Positions 19,348 to 27,577 of a stretch of 64,000 nucleotides of DNA are shown here, one piece after another (positions within the stretch are counted from its first letter, which is position 1; the number at the start of each line of letters is the position of its first letter). Under the pieces are notes generated by a model. That model ran no database searches. It worked only from the letters and a program-made list of their open reading frames with translations, and was not told the DNA's origin. The stretch spans positions 806,001-870,000 of the forward strand of contig NZ_LHPI01000001.1 of assembly GCF_001274785.1 (NCBI RefSeq). The letters run 5' to 3'. Origin of the DNA: Vibrio hepatarius. GTDB lineage: Bacteria; Pseudomonadota; Gammaproteobacteria; Enterobacterales; Vibrionaceae. Both the position numbers and the translations under genes were made by a program.

Positions 19348-19424
19348 CTTTTTTAAACCATTCTGTTGGCTTTCGGAGAATCAACACTTTTAGTTATTAC
19401 AATTCAGTTAATAGCGTTAAACGT

Positions 19425-19604
19425 TTGCGTAATCGCTAACCTTCTCCGTTAGAATATTTGGGGCTTTTATCACAGTTTTGCCCCTGATATATTTCACCAC
19501 AGATAATCATTTAGACCATTCGAGGCACGGAGCTTCCTCATTAATCTCAAGAAGAGAAGAAATGGTACCGATAAACCATCGGCAAACTTTTAGAGGGTCA
19601 AATT
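19425..19604 (+). promoter_or_regulatory. Promoter and structured 5' leader of the YgjV-like gene
   Basis: A possible sigma-70 promoter (TTGCGT 19425-19430, TAGAAT 19450-19455; the 19-nt spacer is long) would give a leader of about 140 nt. The leader can form hairpins GGGGC/GCCCC (19460-19484), GAGG/CCTC (19522-19539), TCTC/GAGA (19545-19557) and CCGAT/ATCGG (19568-19582). The last is just before the AGAGGG ribosome site. It could be a regulatory RNA, but it matches no riboswitch consensus that I know. Confidence 0.4.
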
Positions 19605-19850
19605 ATGGATATGGTTGAAATTTTAGGCTACGCAGCTTCTATCATGGTGGCTATTTCTCTAACCATGAAAGACATTGTTAAGCTACGTGTTCTTAACTTT
19701 ATTGGCTGTGCACTCTTTACTGCATACGGCCTAATGATTGATGCATGGCCAGTTGTAGTCACTAACGGCTTCATTGCATGCGTGAACGTATACTTCCTAG
19801 CAAAAATGCAAAGTGAAAAAAAAAGTAGTGAAGTGAAAAACGCCGCTTAA
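19605..19850 (+). CDS. YgjV-like small inner-membrane protein
   Basis: The 81-residue protein has about three hydrophobic segments: EILGYAASIMVAISLTM, LNFIGCALFTAYGLMIDAW and VVVTNGFIACVNVYFL. This pattern, with GYAAS and AYG, matches the Imp-YgjV family, which looks like a half-size SWEET-type fold. Its function is unknown. AGAGGG precedes the ATG. It follows an unusually long structured leader and is followed by a terminator. Confidence 0.8.
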   Translation: MDMVEILGYAASIMVAISLTMKDIVKLRVLNFIGCALFTAYGLMIDAWPVVVTNGFIACVNVYFLAKMQSEKKSSEVKNAA

Positions 19851-19865
19851 AACAGTTTTAAAACC

Positions 19866-19895
19866 AAAAGCCCTGGATAAACATCCGGGGCTTTT
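19866..19895. terminator. Intrinsic terminator between convergent genes
   Basis: AAAAGCCC-GGAT and ATCC-GGGCTTTT pair around AAAC with one mismatched base pair. It can serve the YgjV-like gene and the OmpA-like gene. Confidence 0.82.
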
Positions 19896-19936
19896 GCTAT
19901 TTAGAGAATTTGTATTGGTTTAACTGACGTATCTAA

Positions 19937-20560
19937 TCAGTTATCTGAGACAATCAGTAGCAACTCAACTCGTCGATTGCACGCTTTACCCATCGACGTT
20001 GAGTTAGAACATGCTGGTACGTACTCGCCATACCCACGAGTAAAAATCGACTGTTTTGACACTCGATTTCTCACCAATTGCTGTTTAACCGCATTAGCGC
20101 GTCTTTCAGATAATCCATCATTAAACTTAGCCGCACCGGTGCTGTCTGAGTGACCATCAATCACGATGTCGATGCCACGCTGTGTCGCCAAGAAGCTACC
20201 GAGCATATTTAGCCAGTAAGCAGAATCGGCTTTGACTTGGGAAGAGCCCGTGTTGAAATTAACCGTATCTTTAAGTTTAACCATCATGTGGTTACCCGGT
20301 AACAGCTCATAGGCAACGCCGCTTCTCGAGAGAAACTGTTGCAAGTCATTGTATTCATTAGCAGCTACTGGCATTGAACGCGAAGCCGGTTGAATACCCG
20401 TCACCATTTTTTGTGGTGCATAACCCCATTCTGGGTATCGAAGCTCAGCATCAGACTTAGGTGCCGTTTCCAGCAAGTCTTCTGTCATATTTGATACGTT
20501 CCTTGCCATATCTGCGCAGCCAGACAGCAATACGAGCAGAGGTAAAGCTAAGTATTTCAT
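19937..20560 (-). CDS. OmpA-like peptidoglycan-binding lipoprotein
   Basis: The 207-residue protein starts with a lipoprotein signal (LLVLLSGC, lipidated Cys near residue 15). Residues about 100-205 form an OmpA C-terminal domain: VNFNTGSSQVKADS, IVIDGHSDSTGAAKFNDGLSERRA, IFTRGYGEYVPACSN and NRRVELLL. The conserved Asp and Arg that hold diaminopimelate are present (FNDGLSERRA). It probably ties the outer membrane to peptidoglycan. The middle part is not recognised. Confidence 0.9.
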   Translation of the reverse strand: MKYLALPLLVLLSGCADMARNVSNMTEDLLETAPKSDAELRYPEWGYAPQKMVTGIQPASRSMPVAANEYNDLQQFLSRSGVAYELLPGNHMMVKLKDTVNFNTGSSQVKADSAYWLNMLGSFLATQRGIDIVIDGHSDSTGAAKFNDGLSERRANAVKQQLVRNRVSKQSIFTRGYGEYVPACSNSTSMGKACNRRVELLLIVSDN

Positions 20561-20789
20561 CTCTCCACCATGAGGTTAATTTCGATACTCTTTCTATATC
20601 GGCCAAAATTCAAAACCTTTAGTGATATTTTAGTCGCCCGCGTCAACTTCTCCCACTCTCCTTGATTGAAACAATTTGCTAAGCATTTGACGGTATTTCC
20701 TATTTCGTTCTGATGATCGAAAGAGTAAAATTCGTCTAACTTTTCACGCGTAATTATTCACTTAATGACGCTTACAACGAGAACAAACT

Positions 20790-21413
20790 ATGAAAAAGCT
20801 ATTTTCTCTTTTCGCTATTTCGCTGGCTGCGTTATTAGTAGGCTGTTCAGACAACAATGTGCCTCAAGAAGGACAACAGTTTCAGCAATTACCTGACAAC
20901 CTATCGACTTACCGCCTTCCTCAAGTGACTGAAGTTTTCTCTTTAAACTGTGGTCACTGCCGTAAGATGGAAGAGGTTATTCCACAGCTTGAAGAGTTAA
21001 CAAATCAGTCAATCGGCAAAGTGCATGTAACTTTCAATGAAAGCGCGCAAGTTGGCGCTATGATTTACTACACAGCTGAAATGCAGTTAGGTGGTAAACC
21101 TGATCACGACATGATGACTGAGCTATTTGCTGCTGTTCAGTTGGGTGACGGCTCAACGCTAACAGAGAAGAAAGAAGCGATTGATCAAGTGTTCCATTCA
21201 CGTGATCTAATTAGCCCATATGAGCTAGACGAAGCGCAGCAAACTCAACTATTTAAAGCAATGCACTTAGCGGATGAAATTACGCAAAAAGGCGAGATCA
21301 ACGGTGTACCAACATTTATCGTAAACGGTAAGTACATGGTTATCACTTCAGGCCACCAAGATGAGCAAGGCATTGCGAACACCATCAATTACCTAATCAA
21401 CCAAAACAAATAA
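20790..21413 (+). CDS. DsbA-like thioredoxin-fold lipoprotein
   Basis: The 207-residue protein has a lipobox (LLVGC, Cys near residue 19), so it should be membrane-anchored in the periplasm. The active site is a CxxC ([11 protein letters not shown]) and the cis-Pro loop is [12 protein letters not shown], as in DsbA-family oxidoreductases. An inserted helical domain separates them. It likely catalyses or shuffles disulfides; lipidation is unusual for DsbA itself. It is followed after 13 nt by an FKBP-type isomerase gene, forming an envelope-folding pair. Confidence 0.9.
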   Translation: MKKLFSLFAISLAALLVGCSDNNVPQEGQQFQQLPDNLSTYRLPQVTEVFSLNCGHCRKMEEVIPQLEELTNQSIGKVHVTFNESAQVGAMIYYTAEMQLGGKPDHDMMTELFAAVQLGDGSTLTEKKEAIDQVFHSRDLISPYELDEAQQTQLFKAMHLADEITQKGEINGVPTFIVNGKYMVITSGHQDEQGIANTINYLINQNK

Positions 21414-21426
21414 CCGGACTCTACAA

Positions 21427-21900
21427 ATGTCGAAGATTATTTTTCCCCTCGTTATCTTTATCCTTGCAGGCTTTATGATTTACCGTACTTGGACAAATCA
21501 TAAAGCGAGCGAAGAGAACTTTGCTGTTGGTCAGGCATTCTTGTTAGAGAACGCCAAGAAAGAAGGCGTTGTGACAACAGAAAGTGGCTTGCAATACGAA
21601 GTGATCACGAAAGGTGAAGGTACAGAACACCCTACGGCGAACAGCACGGTGAATGTTCATTATCACGGTATGTTAATCGACGGTACTGTTTTCGACAGTT
21701 CTGTTGACCGTGGTGAGCCAATCAGCTTCAAGCTGAACCAAGTGATCAAAGGCTGGCAAGAAGGTCTCACTTACATGTCTCCTGGCGATAAGTTCCGTTT
21801 GTTTATCCCAAGCCCGCTGGCTTACGGAAAAAATGGCACGGGTCCTATCCCACCAGCAGCCACTCTGATTTTTGAAGTAGAATTGCTTGAAATTAAATAA
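21427..21900 (+). CDS. Membrane-anchored FKBP-type peptidyl-prolyl isomerase
   Basis: The 157-residue protein has an N-terminal membrane segment ([19 protein letters not shown]) and one FKBP domain: [50 protein letters not shown] and [15 protein letters not shown]. The aromatic pocket residues (Y, F, W, Y, F) are kept, so cis-trans prolyl isomerase activity is expected in the periplasm. It is likely co-transcribed with the DsbA-like gene. Confidence 0.93.
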   Translation: MSKIIFPLVIFILAGFMIYRTWTNHKASEENFAVGQAFLLENAKKEGVVTTESGLQYEVITKGEGTEHPTANSTVNVHYHGMLIDGTVFDSSVDRGEPISFKLNQVIKGWQEGLTYMSPGDKFRLFIPSPLAYGKNGTGPIPPAATLIFEVELLEIK

Positions 21901-21908
21901 GCGATCAA

Positions 21909-21938
21909 AAAAAGCCAATCACTCGTGATTGGCTTTTT
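21909..21938. terminator. Bidirectional intrinsic terminator
   Basis: AAAAAGCCAATCAC and GTGATTGGCTTTTT form a perfect stem between the FKBP gene and the convergent Nudix gene. Confidence 0.88.
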
Positions 21939-21959
21939 ACTGTGAGAGCGAATAGCCGA

Positions 21960-22358
21960 TTAAGCTTCGCTTACACAGTACTTGCCTAGCTTAGTGTTGA
22001 TGAAATCAACGTCTGCAGTATGGAATTCATCCAGAGGTAGCTCGTCTGGTTTCAGCCATTTAAACGCCTGACGTCTTTCTGAATCAACAACTTTTGGTTT
22101 CACTTGCTCACTCGCTCTAAAGACCGCGTAGTAAATTCGACCACCAAAATCGTTAATCCCCGCAAACGTCGCTACGTGGTTAAGACCTTCCAAATGAGTT
22201 TCTTCATAGAGTTTACGAACCGAAGCATCAGTGCCTGTTTCGTTCTCTAGCACTTCACCACCAGGGAATTCAACTACCACTCCCTTCGCAGCTTTCTGCC
22301 TTTCTTGTACTAACACTTTCCCATTTCTGACGACTACGGCCATAGATAAGTGTTTCAT
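21960..22358 (-). CDS. Nudix hydrolase
   Basis: The 132-residue protein contains a complete Nudix box, GGEVLENETGTDASVRKLYEET (split as GGEVLENE...VRKLYEET), which binds Mg2+ and cleaves nucleoside diphosphates linked to another group. Before it is VVEFPGG, as in MutT-like enzymes. The substrate cannot be told from sequence. It has its own short promoter region and shares a terminator with the FKBP gene. Confidence 0.9.
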   Translation of the reverse strand: MKHLSMAVVVRNGKVLVQERQKAAKGVVVEFPGGEVLENETGTDASVRKLYEETHLEGLNHVATFAGINDFGGRIYYAVFRASEQVKPKVVDSERRQAFKWLKPDELPLDEFHTADVDFINTKLGKYCVSEA

Positions 22359-22511
22359 TCCATACTCCTTTCACTTTGTGCGATCTCATATCAGACAGCC
22401 TCGCTGAGATAGAGACTTCCATGATTCACGCTCGATTGCGGGAGCATGATATATCAATGCTCACATTGATGCTTATGGGCTAACTCACATTTATGATTTT
22501 GAGGCACAAAA

Positions 22512-22539
22512 AAACCGGTACCTTTTCAGATACCGGTTT
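22512..22539 (-). terminator. Intrinsic terminator after the retropepsin-like gene
   Basis: AAACCGGTA and TACCGGTTT pair around a 10-nt loop, 18 nt beyond the minus-strand stop codon; a T run follows on that strand. Confidence 0.85.
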
Positions 22540-22556
22540 AACAAACGGAGCAAATC

Positions 22557-23123
22557 TTACTTATGTTTTTCTTGAACGTACTTGCGAGCGACGTCAACAA
22601 CCGCGACATCTTTGAAGAAACTACGTCCTAGTAATAACGGGAAAGTAAGATGAGTACGGTCCGTTAGCGTGAATTCAGTTTTCGCTTCTAAATCACCGAT
22701 TTGAATCCAAGCTTCAACGACCGCACGGCGATGCGTGCCATCCGCACTTGATTGACGAATTTTCACCCAACGTTCTACAGGTAGAGCCAACTCCTTGCTC
22801 TTAATTCCGTCGTGTTCAATCTTGAACTTAACCCAGTCTTTACCATCACGCTCAAAAGGAGTGATATCTACCGCGCTGATAGAAGACGTTGTTGCACCTG
22901 TATCAATACGAGCGTCGAAGTTTTCATCAAGACCTTTGACATACACCCACTCTTGTTCACCAAGAATTAGTTTACCGTCACTAGTCTTCTCTGCTTTTAG
23001 TACAATTTCTGGTTGCTCGGTTTTCTCAGTAGGTTTCTCGACTGGCTTTTGTTCAACGGTAGAACATGCCATCAAGCTGCCACCTAAAAGTAATGCGACC
23101 AGAGCTTTCCAAGATTGATTCAT
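22557..23123 (-). CDS. Retropepsin-like (RimK-associated type) lipoprotein
   Basis: The 188-residue protein has a lipobox (GSLMAC) and a Pro/Glu/Lys linker. It then has the PF05618-type aspartyl protease-like domain: WVYVKGLDENFDARIDTGATTSSI with the catalytic-type DTGA, then FPLLLGRSFF. These proteins were called ATP-dependent zinc proteases but look like single-chain retropepsins. Cytoplasmic relatives sit near RimK; this one is exported, so its target should be in the envelope. Confidence 0.86.
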   Translation of the reverse strand: MNQSWKALVALLLGGSLMACSTVEQKPVEKPTEKTEQPEIVLKAEKTSDGKLILGEQEWVYVKGLDENFDARIDTGATTSSISAVDITPFERDGKDWVKFKIEHDGIKSKELALPVERWVKIRQSSADGTHRRAVVEAWIQIGDLEAKTEFTLTDRTHLTFPLLLGRSFFKDVAVVDVARKYVQEKHK

Positions 23124-23160
23124 CTAACCACCTAGTATTTTGACGAGACATACACAAAAC

Positions 23161-23190
23161 AAATCAGGCTCGTATTTACGAGCCTGATTT
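23161..23190. terminator. Intrinsic terminator
   Basis: AAATCAGGCTCGTA and TACGAGCCTGATTT form a perfect stem just past the aminotransferase stop codon on the minus strand. Confidence 0.88.
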
Positions 23191-23196
23191 CATAAT

Positions 23197-24378
23197 TTAG
23201 CACACTTTTACAATCGCTTCAGCCACATACGGAATATCTTTTTCCGTTAAGCCAGCAATGTTGATGCGCCCATCGCCAACACCATAAATCCCGAACTGCT
23301 CTCGCAGTTGCGCCATTTGATCTTGGCTGAAGCCGAGTACCGTAAACATACCCTTATGGCTCTCAATGAAATCAAATTGTGACGTATTGTGTGAATTTCT
23401 CAATTCATCGCACAATGTTTGACGCAGGTTTAACAAGCGCTGTTGCATTTCACTCAACTCTTGCTTCCAAATCGTGGTTAGCTCTTGATTTTGAAGAATT
23501 GTTTTCACCAATGCAGCACCGTGGTCAGGCGGCATAGTGTAAGTCGCACGCGCTAGAGTCAGTAGTTTACCTTTCGCGTTGGTTACGTCTTGAACTGACT
23601 TGCCCACTACAATCGCCGCGCCAGTACGCTCGCGGTACAGACCGAAGTTTTTAGAGCATGACGTTGTAATCAGCATTTCTTCAACGTTATCTGCCATGTA
23701 ACGCAGACCTTTTGCGTCTTCCTCAAGGCCATCACCAAAGCCTTGGTATGCGATATCAACAAATGGAATAAACCCATTTTTCTGCGATAGCTCGGTAATT
23801 ACTTTCCACGCGTCAAAGTCAATGTCAGCCCCCGTTGGGTTATGACAACAACCGTGTAGCAATACCACATCATCAGGACCAGCATGAGACAAATCAGCCA
23901 GCATACGCGCGCTATCAACTTGCTTAGTTTGTGGGCTAAAGTAGTTGTAGTGCTTAACCTTAAGGCCTGCAGCTTCCATGACTGGACGGTGGTTAACGTA
24001 GCTTGGGTTCGAAATCCAAACCGTTGTGTTTGGATTGGCGACTTTCATTAAGTCGCCCAGCATACGAAGTGCACCACTCGCACCTGGAGTTTGGATCGCT
24101 GCAACACGGTCCATTGCTGACGTGCCTGTAAGTAACAAGTCAACCATGCTTTGGTTAAACTCTTCACATCCAGCCAAGCCAACATAAGATTTGGTTTTTT
24201 GCGTTTCTACAACGATATCTTGCGCTTTAGAAATAGCCTGCATGATTGGCGTTTCGCCTTGGCTATTTTTGTAAACACCAATACCCAAATCCACTTTTTC
24301 AGGACGCGGGTCATTGCGGTACGCAACAGAGAGAGAAAGAATAGGATCCAGTGTTGGAGTCGGTAAATTAGAAAACAT
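23197..24378 (-). CDS. Aspartate/aromatic amino-acid aminotransferase
   Basis: The 393-residue PLP enzyme is of the AspC/TyrB fold type I group. It has GIGVYKNSQGETPI near the start, the PLP ring-stacking and binding region (HGCCHNPTGADI, DIAYQGFGDGLEEDA), the Schiff-base Lys in SCSKNFGLYRERTGA, and a C-terminal Arg in GDGRINIAGL that binds the substrate carboxylate. It moves amino groups between aromatic amino acids or aspartate and 2-oxoglutarate; sequence alone does not decide which. The ATG at 24378 is favoured by AAAGGG upstream; a GTG three codons earlier is possible. Confidence 0.9.
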   Translation of the reverse strand: MFSNLPTPTLDPILSLSVAYRNDPRPEKVDLGIGVYKNSQGETPIMQAISKAQDIVVETQKTKSYVGLAGCEEFNQSMVDLLLTGTSAMDRVAAIQTPGASGALRMLGDLMKVANPNTTVWISNPSYVNHRPVMEAAGLKVKHYNYFSPQTKQVDSARMLADLSHAGPDDVVLLHGCCHNPTGADIDFDAWKVITELSQKNGFIPFVDIAYQGFGDGLEEDAKGLRYMADNVEEMLITTSCSKNFGLYRERTGAAIVVGKSVQDVTNAKGKLLTLARATYTMPPDHGAALVKTILQNQELTTIWKQELSEMQQRLLNLRQTLCDELRNSHNTSQFDFIESHKGMFTVLGFSQDQMAQLREQFGIYGVGDGRINIAGLTEKDIPYVAEAIVKVC

Positions 24379-24559
24379 GAAAGTCACAACCCTTTGAAAT
24401 TCAAGCGATGGCTACACGTTATCATCTAATTAACATAACTAGAAATAAAATTTTATCCAGTTCAAGAAAAACAGAATATCAGCCTGAATTATTTAACAAG
24501 TTATTAACTTTTAATCGCGCCGCAGAATATTTCTCTACCCTTCCCCCTAGCTTTCAGAG

Positions 24560-25027
24560 CTAGAGTTTAAAGCGATGGATAATTTGATTTGAGCTGCCTC
24601 GCCACTCAAGGTTGAGGTCCTTTTTGTCTTGCTCAAATTTACCGTCAATCAAAACATCAATATACTCAGTGACTTCGCGCTGCTTCTCATCCAGCTCGTC
24701 CAGCGTATAGCCCGTCCAGACCCAAATATCCTTTTCTGGACATTCGCTGCGTACACGCTTAACCAACTTTAAAATGTCGGCAACATTGGCAGGATGGAGC
24801 GGATCACCACCAGACAAAGAAAGACCGCGACGTTGAATTCGCTCATCATTTAAGTCGGCGATGATTCGATCTTCCGCTTCCTGCGTGAATAACACGCCAG
24901 AGTCCAAACGCTGAGTGGATTGGTTGTAACAGCCTTTGCATTGGTGGACACAACCCGAAACAAACAAAGTACAACGTGTTCCCGGACCATTAACAACGTC
25001 AACTGGATAGTATTGATGGAAATTCAT
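24560..25027 (-). CDS. nrdG: NrdG, anaerobic ribonucleotide reductase activase
   Basis: The 155-residue radical-SAM enzyme installs the glycyl radical on NrdD. The [4Fe-4S] ligands are C26, C30 and C33 (GCVHQCKGC), at the same numbers as in E. coli, and LSLSGGDPLHP is the SAM-binding motif. A longer frame to 25042 exists, but the ATG at 25027 gives the family start. nrdD lies 137 nt upstream on the same strand, separated by small repeats. Confidence 0.95.
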   Translation of the reverse strand: MNFHQYYPVDVVNGPGTRCTLFVSGCVHQCKGCYNQSTQRLDSGVLFTQEAEDRIIADLNDERIQRRGLSLSGGDPLHPANVADILKLVKRVRSECPEKDIWVWTGYTLDELDEKQREVTEYIDVLIDGKFEQDKKDLNLEWRGSSNQIIHRFKL

Positions 25028-25073
25028 AGCGGCGCTTAGCAAGAAAAGCCCACATTAGGGCTTGAATGAATCT

Positions 25074-25109
25074 CGGTCGATGCCTTAATACTTATCAAAA
25101 CATCGACCG
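25074..25109. repeat. Inverted repeat between nrdD and nrdG
   Basis: CGGTCGATG and CATCGACCG are perfect 9-bp arms separated by 18 nt. There is no T run, so it is more likely an RNA-stability or processing hairpin than a terminator. Confidence 0.5.
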
Positions 25110-25110
25110 C

Positions 25111-25150
25111 GGTAGTTTAGGTGCTCTGCAGGTAGTTTAGTTTCCTCGCA
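25111..25150. repeat. Two 20-bp imperfect tandem repeats
   Basis: Both units start GGTAGTTTAG and end with a GCA; the middle differs (gtgctct against tttcctc). They lie between the nrdD stop and nrdG start. Confidence 0.5.
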
Positions 25151-25163
25151 GAACACACGGTGA

Positions 25164-27284
25164 CTAAAGGTGTTTAACTCGGCGTTTCACTTCTTCTTGT
25201 TTGCCGAAGTTAAATGGACGTGCATCCGGACTACCTAAATAACCGCATACACGACGTGTTACGGAGACTTTGGTTGAATCGTGATTGCCACAGCTTGGGC
25301 AAGTAAAGCCTTTACTGGTACATTCAAATTCACCCATGTAGCCACATTCGTAACACTCGTCGATCGGTGTATTCGTCCCGTAATAAGGAACGCGTGAGTA
25401 GCTGTAATCCCAAACATTTTCTAGCGCTTCAATATTGCGCTGCATGTTCGGAAATTCACCGTAACAGATAAAGCCACCACTAGAGATATGCGGGTATGGC
25501 ATCTCAAAGTCGATCTTATCGTATGGGTTTACTTTCTTTTCTACGTCCAAGTGGAAACTGTTGGTGTAGTAACCTTTGTCAGTCACGCCCTCTAACACAC
25601 CAAACTCTTTAGTATCAATGCGGCAGAAACGACTACATAAGTTCTCACTAGGCGTACCGTACAAACTGTATCCGTAACCTGACTCTTCCGCCCATTTGTT
25701 TACCGCATCTTTCAGATACTTGATGATTGAGACTGCTTTTTCACGCAGCTCACCATCATCGTAAACATGCTTATCGGTACCAAATAGTGCGTTAATCGTT
25801 TCGTGTACACCGATGTAACCAAGTGAGATTGATGAACGACCATTTTTAAAAATATTTGCAATTGGTTCGTCTGCTTTCAGGCGAATACCGCATGCACCTT
25901 CCATGTAAAGGATTGGCGCAACGCGTGCTTTAACATTTTCTAGACGAGAAATACGCGTTTCTAGGGCGCGACGAGCAAGCTCAAGTTTTTCATCCAATAG
26001 CGCGTAGAACTTCGCTTCATCTCCCTTGGCGCGAATCGCGATACGTGGCAAGTTCAAGCTCACAACACCAAGGTTGTTACGGCCTTCGTGGATAAGCTCG
26101 CCGTTTTCTTCATAAGTACCTAAAAAGCTACGGCATCCCATCGGTGTTTTGAATGAACCAGTCACTTCAACTACTTTGTCGTAGTTAAGGATATCTGGGT
26201 ACATACGTTTAGACGCACACTCAAGCGCAAGTTGCTTGATGTCGTAGTTAGGGTCACCCGCTTTGTGGTTCAAACCATCTTTAATACCAAACACCAATTT
26301 TGGGAACACGGCGGTTTTACGGTTTTTACCCAAACCAGCTATGCGGTTTTTAAGAATCGATGTTTGGATAAGACGTGACGCCCAACTGGTGCCTAAGCCG
26401 AAACCAAAAGTGACAAATGGCGTCTGGCCGTTTGCGGTATGAAGTGTGTTGACTTCATACTCTAAAGATTGGAAAGCGTCGTAACACTCTTTCTCAGTAC
26501 GTGCGCGCGCGAACGATTCTGGATCATGAATATCCCACTCTTTAGCAATGTCCAAATGCTTCTCGTAGCTGGTCATTACGTAAGGTTCCAGCACTTCGTC
26601 GATGCGGTTGATGGTTGTACCACCGTAAATGTGACTCGCCACCTGAGCAATAATCTGCGCGGTAACCGCCGTCGCGGTTGAAATCGATTTTGGTGTATCG
26701 ATTTCAGCGTTACCCATTTTAAAGCCATGAGTCAGCATGCCTTTTAGGTCTATCAGCATGCAGTTGAACATAGGGAAGAAAGGTGCGTAATCCAAATCGT
26801 GGTAGTGAATATCCCCTTGCTCATGTGCTTGCACGATGTCACGTGGAAGAATGTGCGTTTTCGCGTAGTGCTTAGCAACAATACCTGCCAACAAATCACG
26901 TTGAGTCGGGATCACTTTCCCGTCTTTGTTTGCGTTTTCATTGATAAGATCGACGTTGCTTTCTTCGATCAGACCTTCGATTTCGCGCGTGAGTGCGCTT
27001 TGTTTCTCACGTGCTATATCGCGGTCATGGCGATATTCGATGTACGAACGCGCAAGTGACTTGTACGGACCTTGCATCAATTCGTTTTCAACTAGGGTTT
27101 GGATTTCCGTGATATGAACTTCATCGTGATCTTTCAATTGCAGTTCAACGGCCAGAGCAACATTAAGTGCATAAATTGCGATCTCTTTGTCGACATGCTC
27201 AGCTGCTGCTTCAACTGCCGCTTGAATGCGATCCCTGCTAAACGGGGCTCTTGAGCCATCACGTTTGATTACGATTGGTTTCAC
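25164..27284 (-). CDS. nrdD: NrdD, anaerobic ribonucleoside-triphosphate reductase
   Basis: The 706-residue class III enzyme makes dNTPs without oxygen, using a glycyl radical. It has an N-terminal ATP-cone (KPIVIKRDGSRAPFSRDRI), catalytic Cys residues in the barrel, a zinc site near the end (CYECGYMGEFEC...CPSCG), and the radical site RRVCGYLG with Gly681, the same position as in E. coli. The GTG start follows AAGGAGAGAAG. Its promoter carries a perfect FNR box and two NrdR-type boxes. It is followed by nrdG. Confidence 0.97.
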   Translation of the reverse strand: MKPIVIKRDGSRAPFSRDRIQAAVEAAAEHVDKEIAIYALNVALAVELQLKDHDEVHITEIQTLVENELMQGPYKSLARSYIEYRHDRDIAREKQSALTREIEGLIEESNVDLINENANKDGKVIPTQRDLLAGIVAKHYAKTHILPRDIVQAHEQGDIHYHDLDYAPFFPMFNCMLIDLKGMLTHGFKMGNAEIDTPKSISTATAVTAQIIAQVASHIYGGTTINRIDEVLEPYVMTSYEKHLDIAKEWDIHDPESFARARTEKECYDAFQSLEYEVNTLHTANGQTPFVTFGFGLGTSWASRLIQTSILKNRIAGLGKNRKTAVFPKLVFGIKDGLNHKAGDPNYDIKQLALECASKRMYPDILNYDKVVEVTGSFKTPMGCRSFLGTYEENGELIHEGRNNLGVVSLNLPRIAIRAKGDEAKFYALLDEKLELARRALETRISRLENVKARVAPILYMEGACGIRLKADEPIANIFKNGRSSISLGYIGVHETINALFGTDKHVYDDGELREKAVSIIKYLKDAVNKWAEESGYGYSLYGTPSENLCSRFCRIDTKEFGVLEGVTDKGYYTNSFHLDVEKKVNPYDKIDFEMPYPHISSGGFICYGEFPNMQRNIEALENVWDYSYSRVPYYGTNTPIDECYECGYMGEFECTSKGFTCPSCGNHDSTKVSVTRRVCGYLGSPDARPFNFGKQEEVKRRVKHL

Positions 27285-27316
27285 CTTCTCTCCTTACCCT
27301 TAGCATACTCACAGAG

Positions 27317-27325
27317 TTATCCACA
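27317..27325. promoter_or_regulatory. Perfect DnaA-box sequence upstream of nrdD
   Basis: TTATCCACA matches the 9-mer DnaA box. It lies in the nrdD leader, 33 nt from the start codon. A single 9-mer can occur by chance, but DnaA control of ribonucleotide reductase genes is known in E. coli. Confidence 0.4.
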
Positions 27326-27328
27326 AAG

Positions 27329-27344
27329 ACACTATATAGGGTTG
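27329..27344. promoter_or_regulatory. NrdR-type box, proximal
   Basis: ACACTATATAGGGTTG resembles the NrdR consensus (acaCwAtATaTwGtgt). It starts 31 bp from the second box, the integral-turn spacing expected for tandem NrdR sites. Confidence 0.65.
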
Positions 27345-27359
27345 TTTATTGTATTTTTG

Positions 27360-27374
27360 ACACTATATGTTGTG
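27360..27374. promoter_or_regulatory. NrdR-type box, distal
   Basis: ACACTATATGTTGTG is close to the NrdR consensus. It overlaps the transcription start predicted from the FNR site (about 27371), so NrdR-dATP binding would block initiation. Confidence 0.7.
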
Positions 27375-27406
27375 GCGTATTTAACGAGATGCACAGATGA
27401 AAAGTA

Positions 27407-27420
27407 TTGATATTGATCAA
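27407..27420. promoter_or_regulatory. Perfect FNR box upstream of nrdD
   Basis: TTGATATTGATCAA matches TTGAT-N4-ATCAA exactly. On the minus strand a TAAATA -10-like element sits at 27378-27383, about 33 nt from the site centre, giving a class II (-41.5) layout. It indicates activation when oxygen is absent. Confidence 0.75.
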
Positions 27421-27577
27421 TAAAAACAGCCCATCGATTAAGATCAAATCGAAGTTAGTGGCACCGATCTCGTTTGAAAAGAAAACCATGAAATTTGTAA
27501 TTTTGGACTTTTTCCTCTTGAAATTTTTGCAGGTCTTATAGGATAAAGGGTCAATGTAGACAAAGGAGCATGTCGAT

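Noticed and set aside
19460..19604. Known riboswitch class for the YgjV-like leader
   Set aside because: Compared by eye with lysine, glycine, c-di-GMP-I, yybP-ykoY, mini-ykkC, TPP and FMN cores; none fits.
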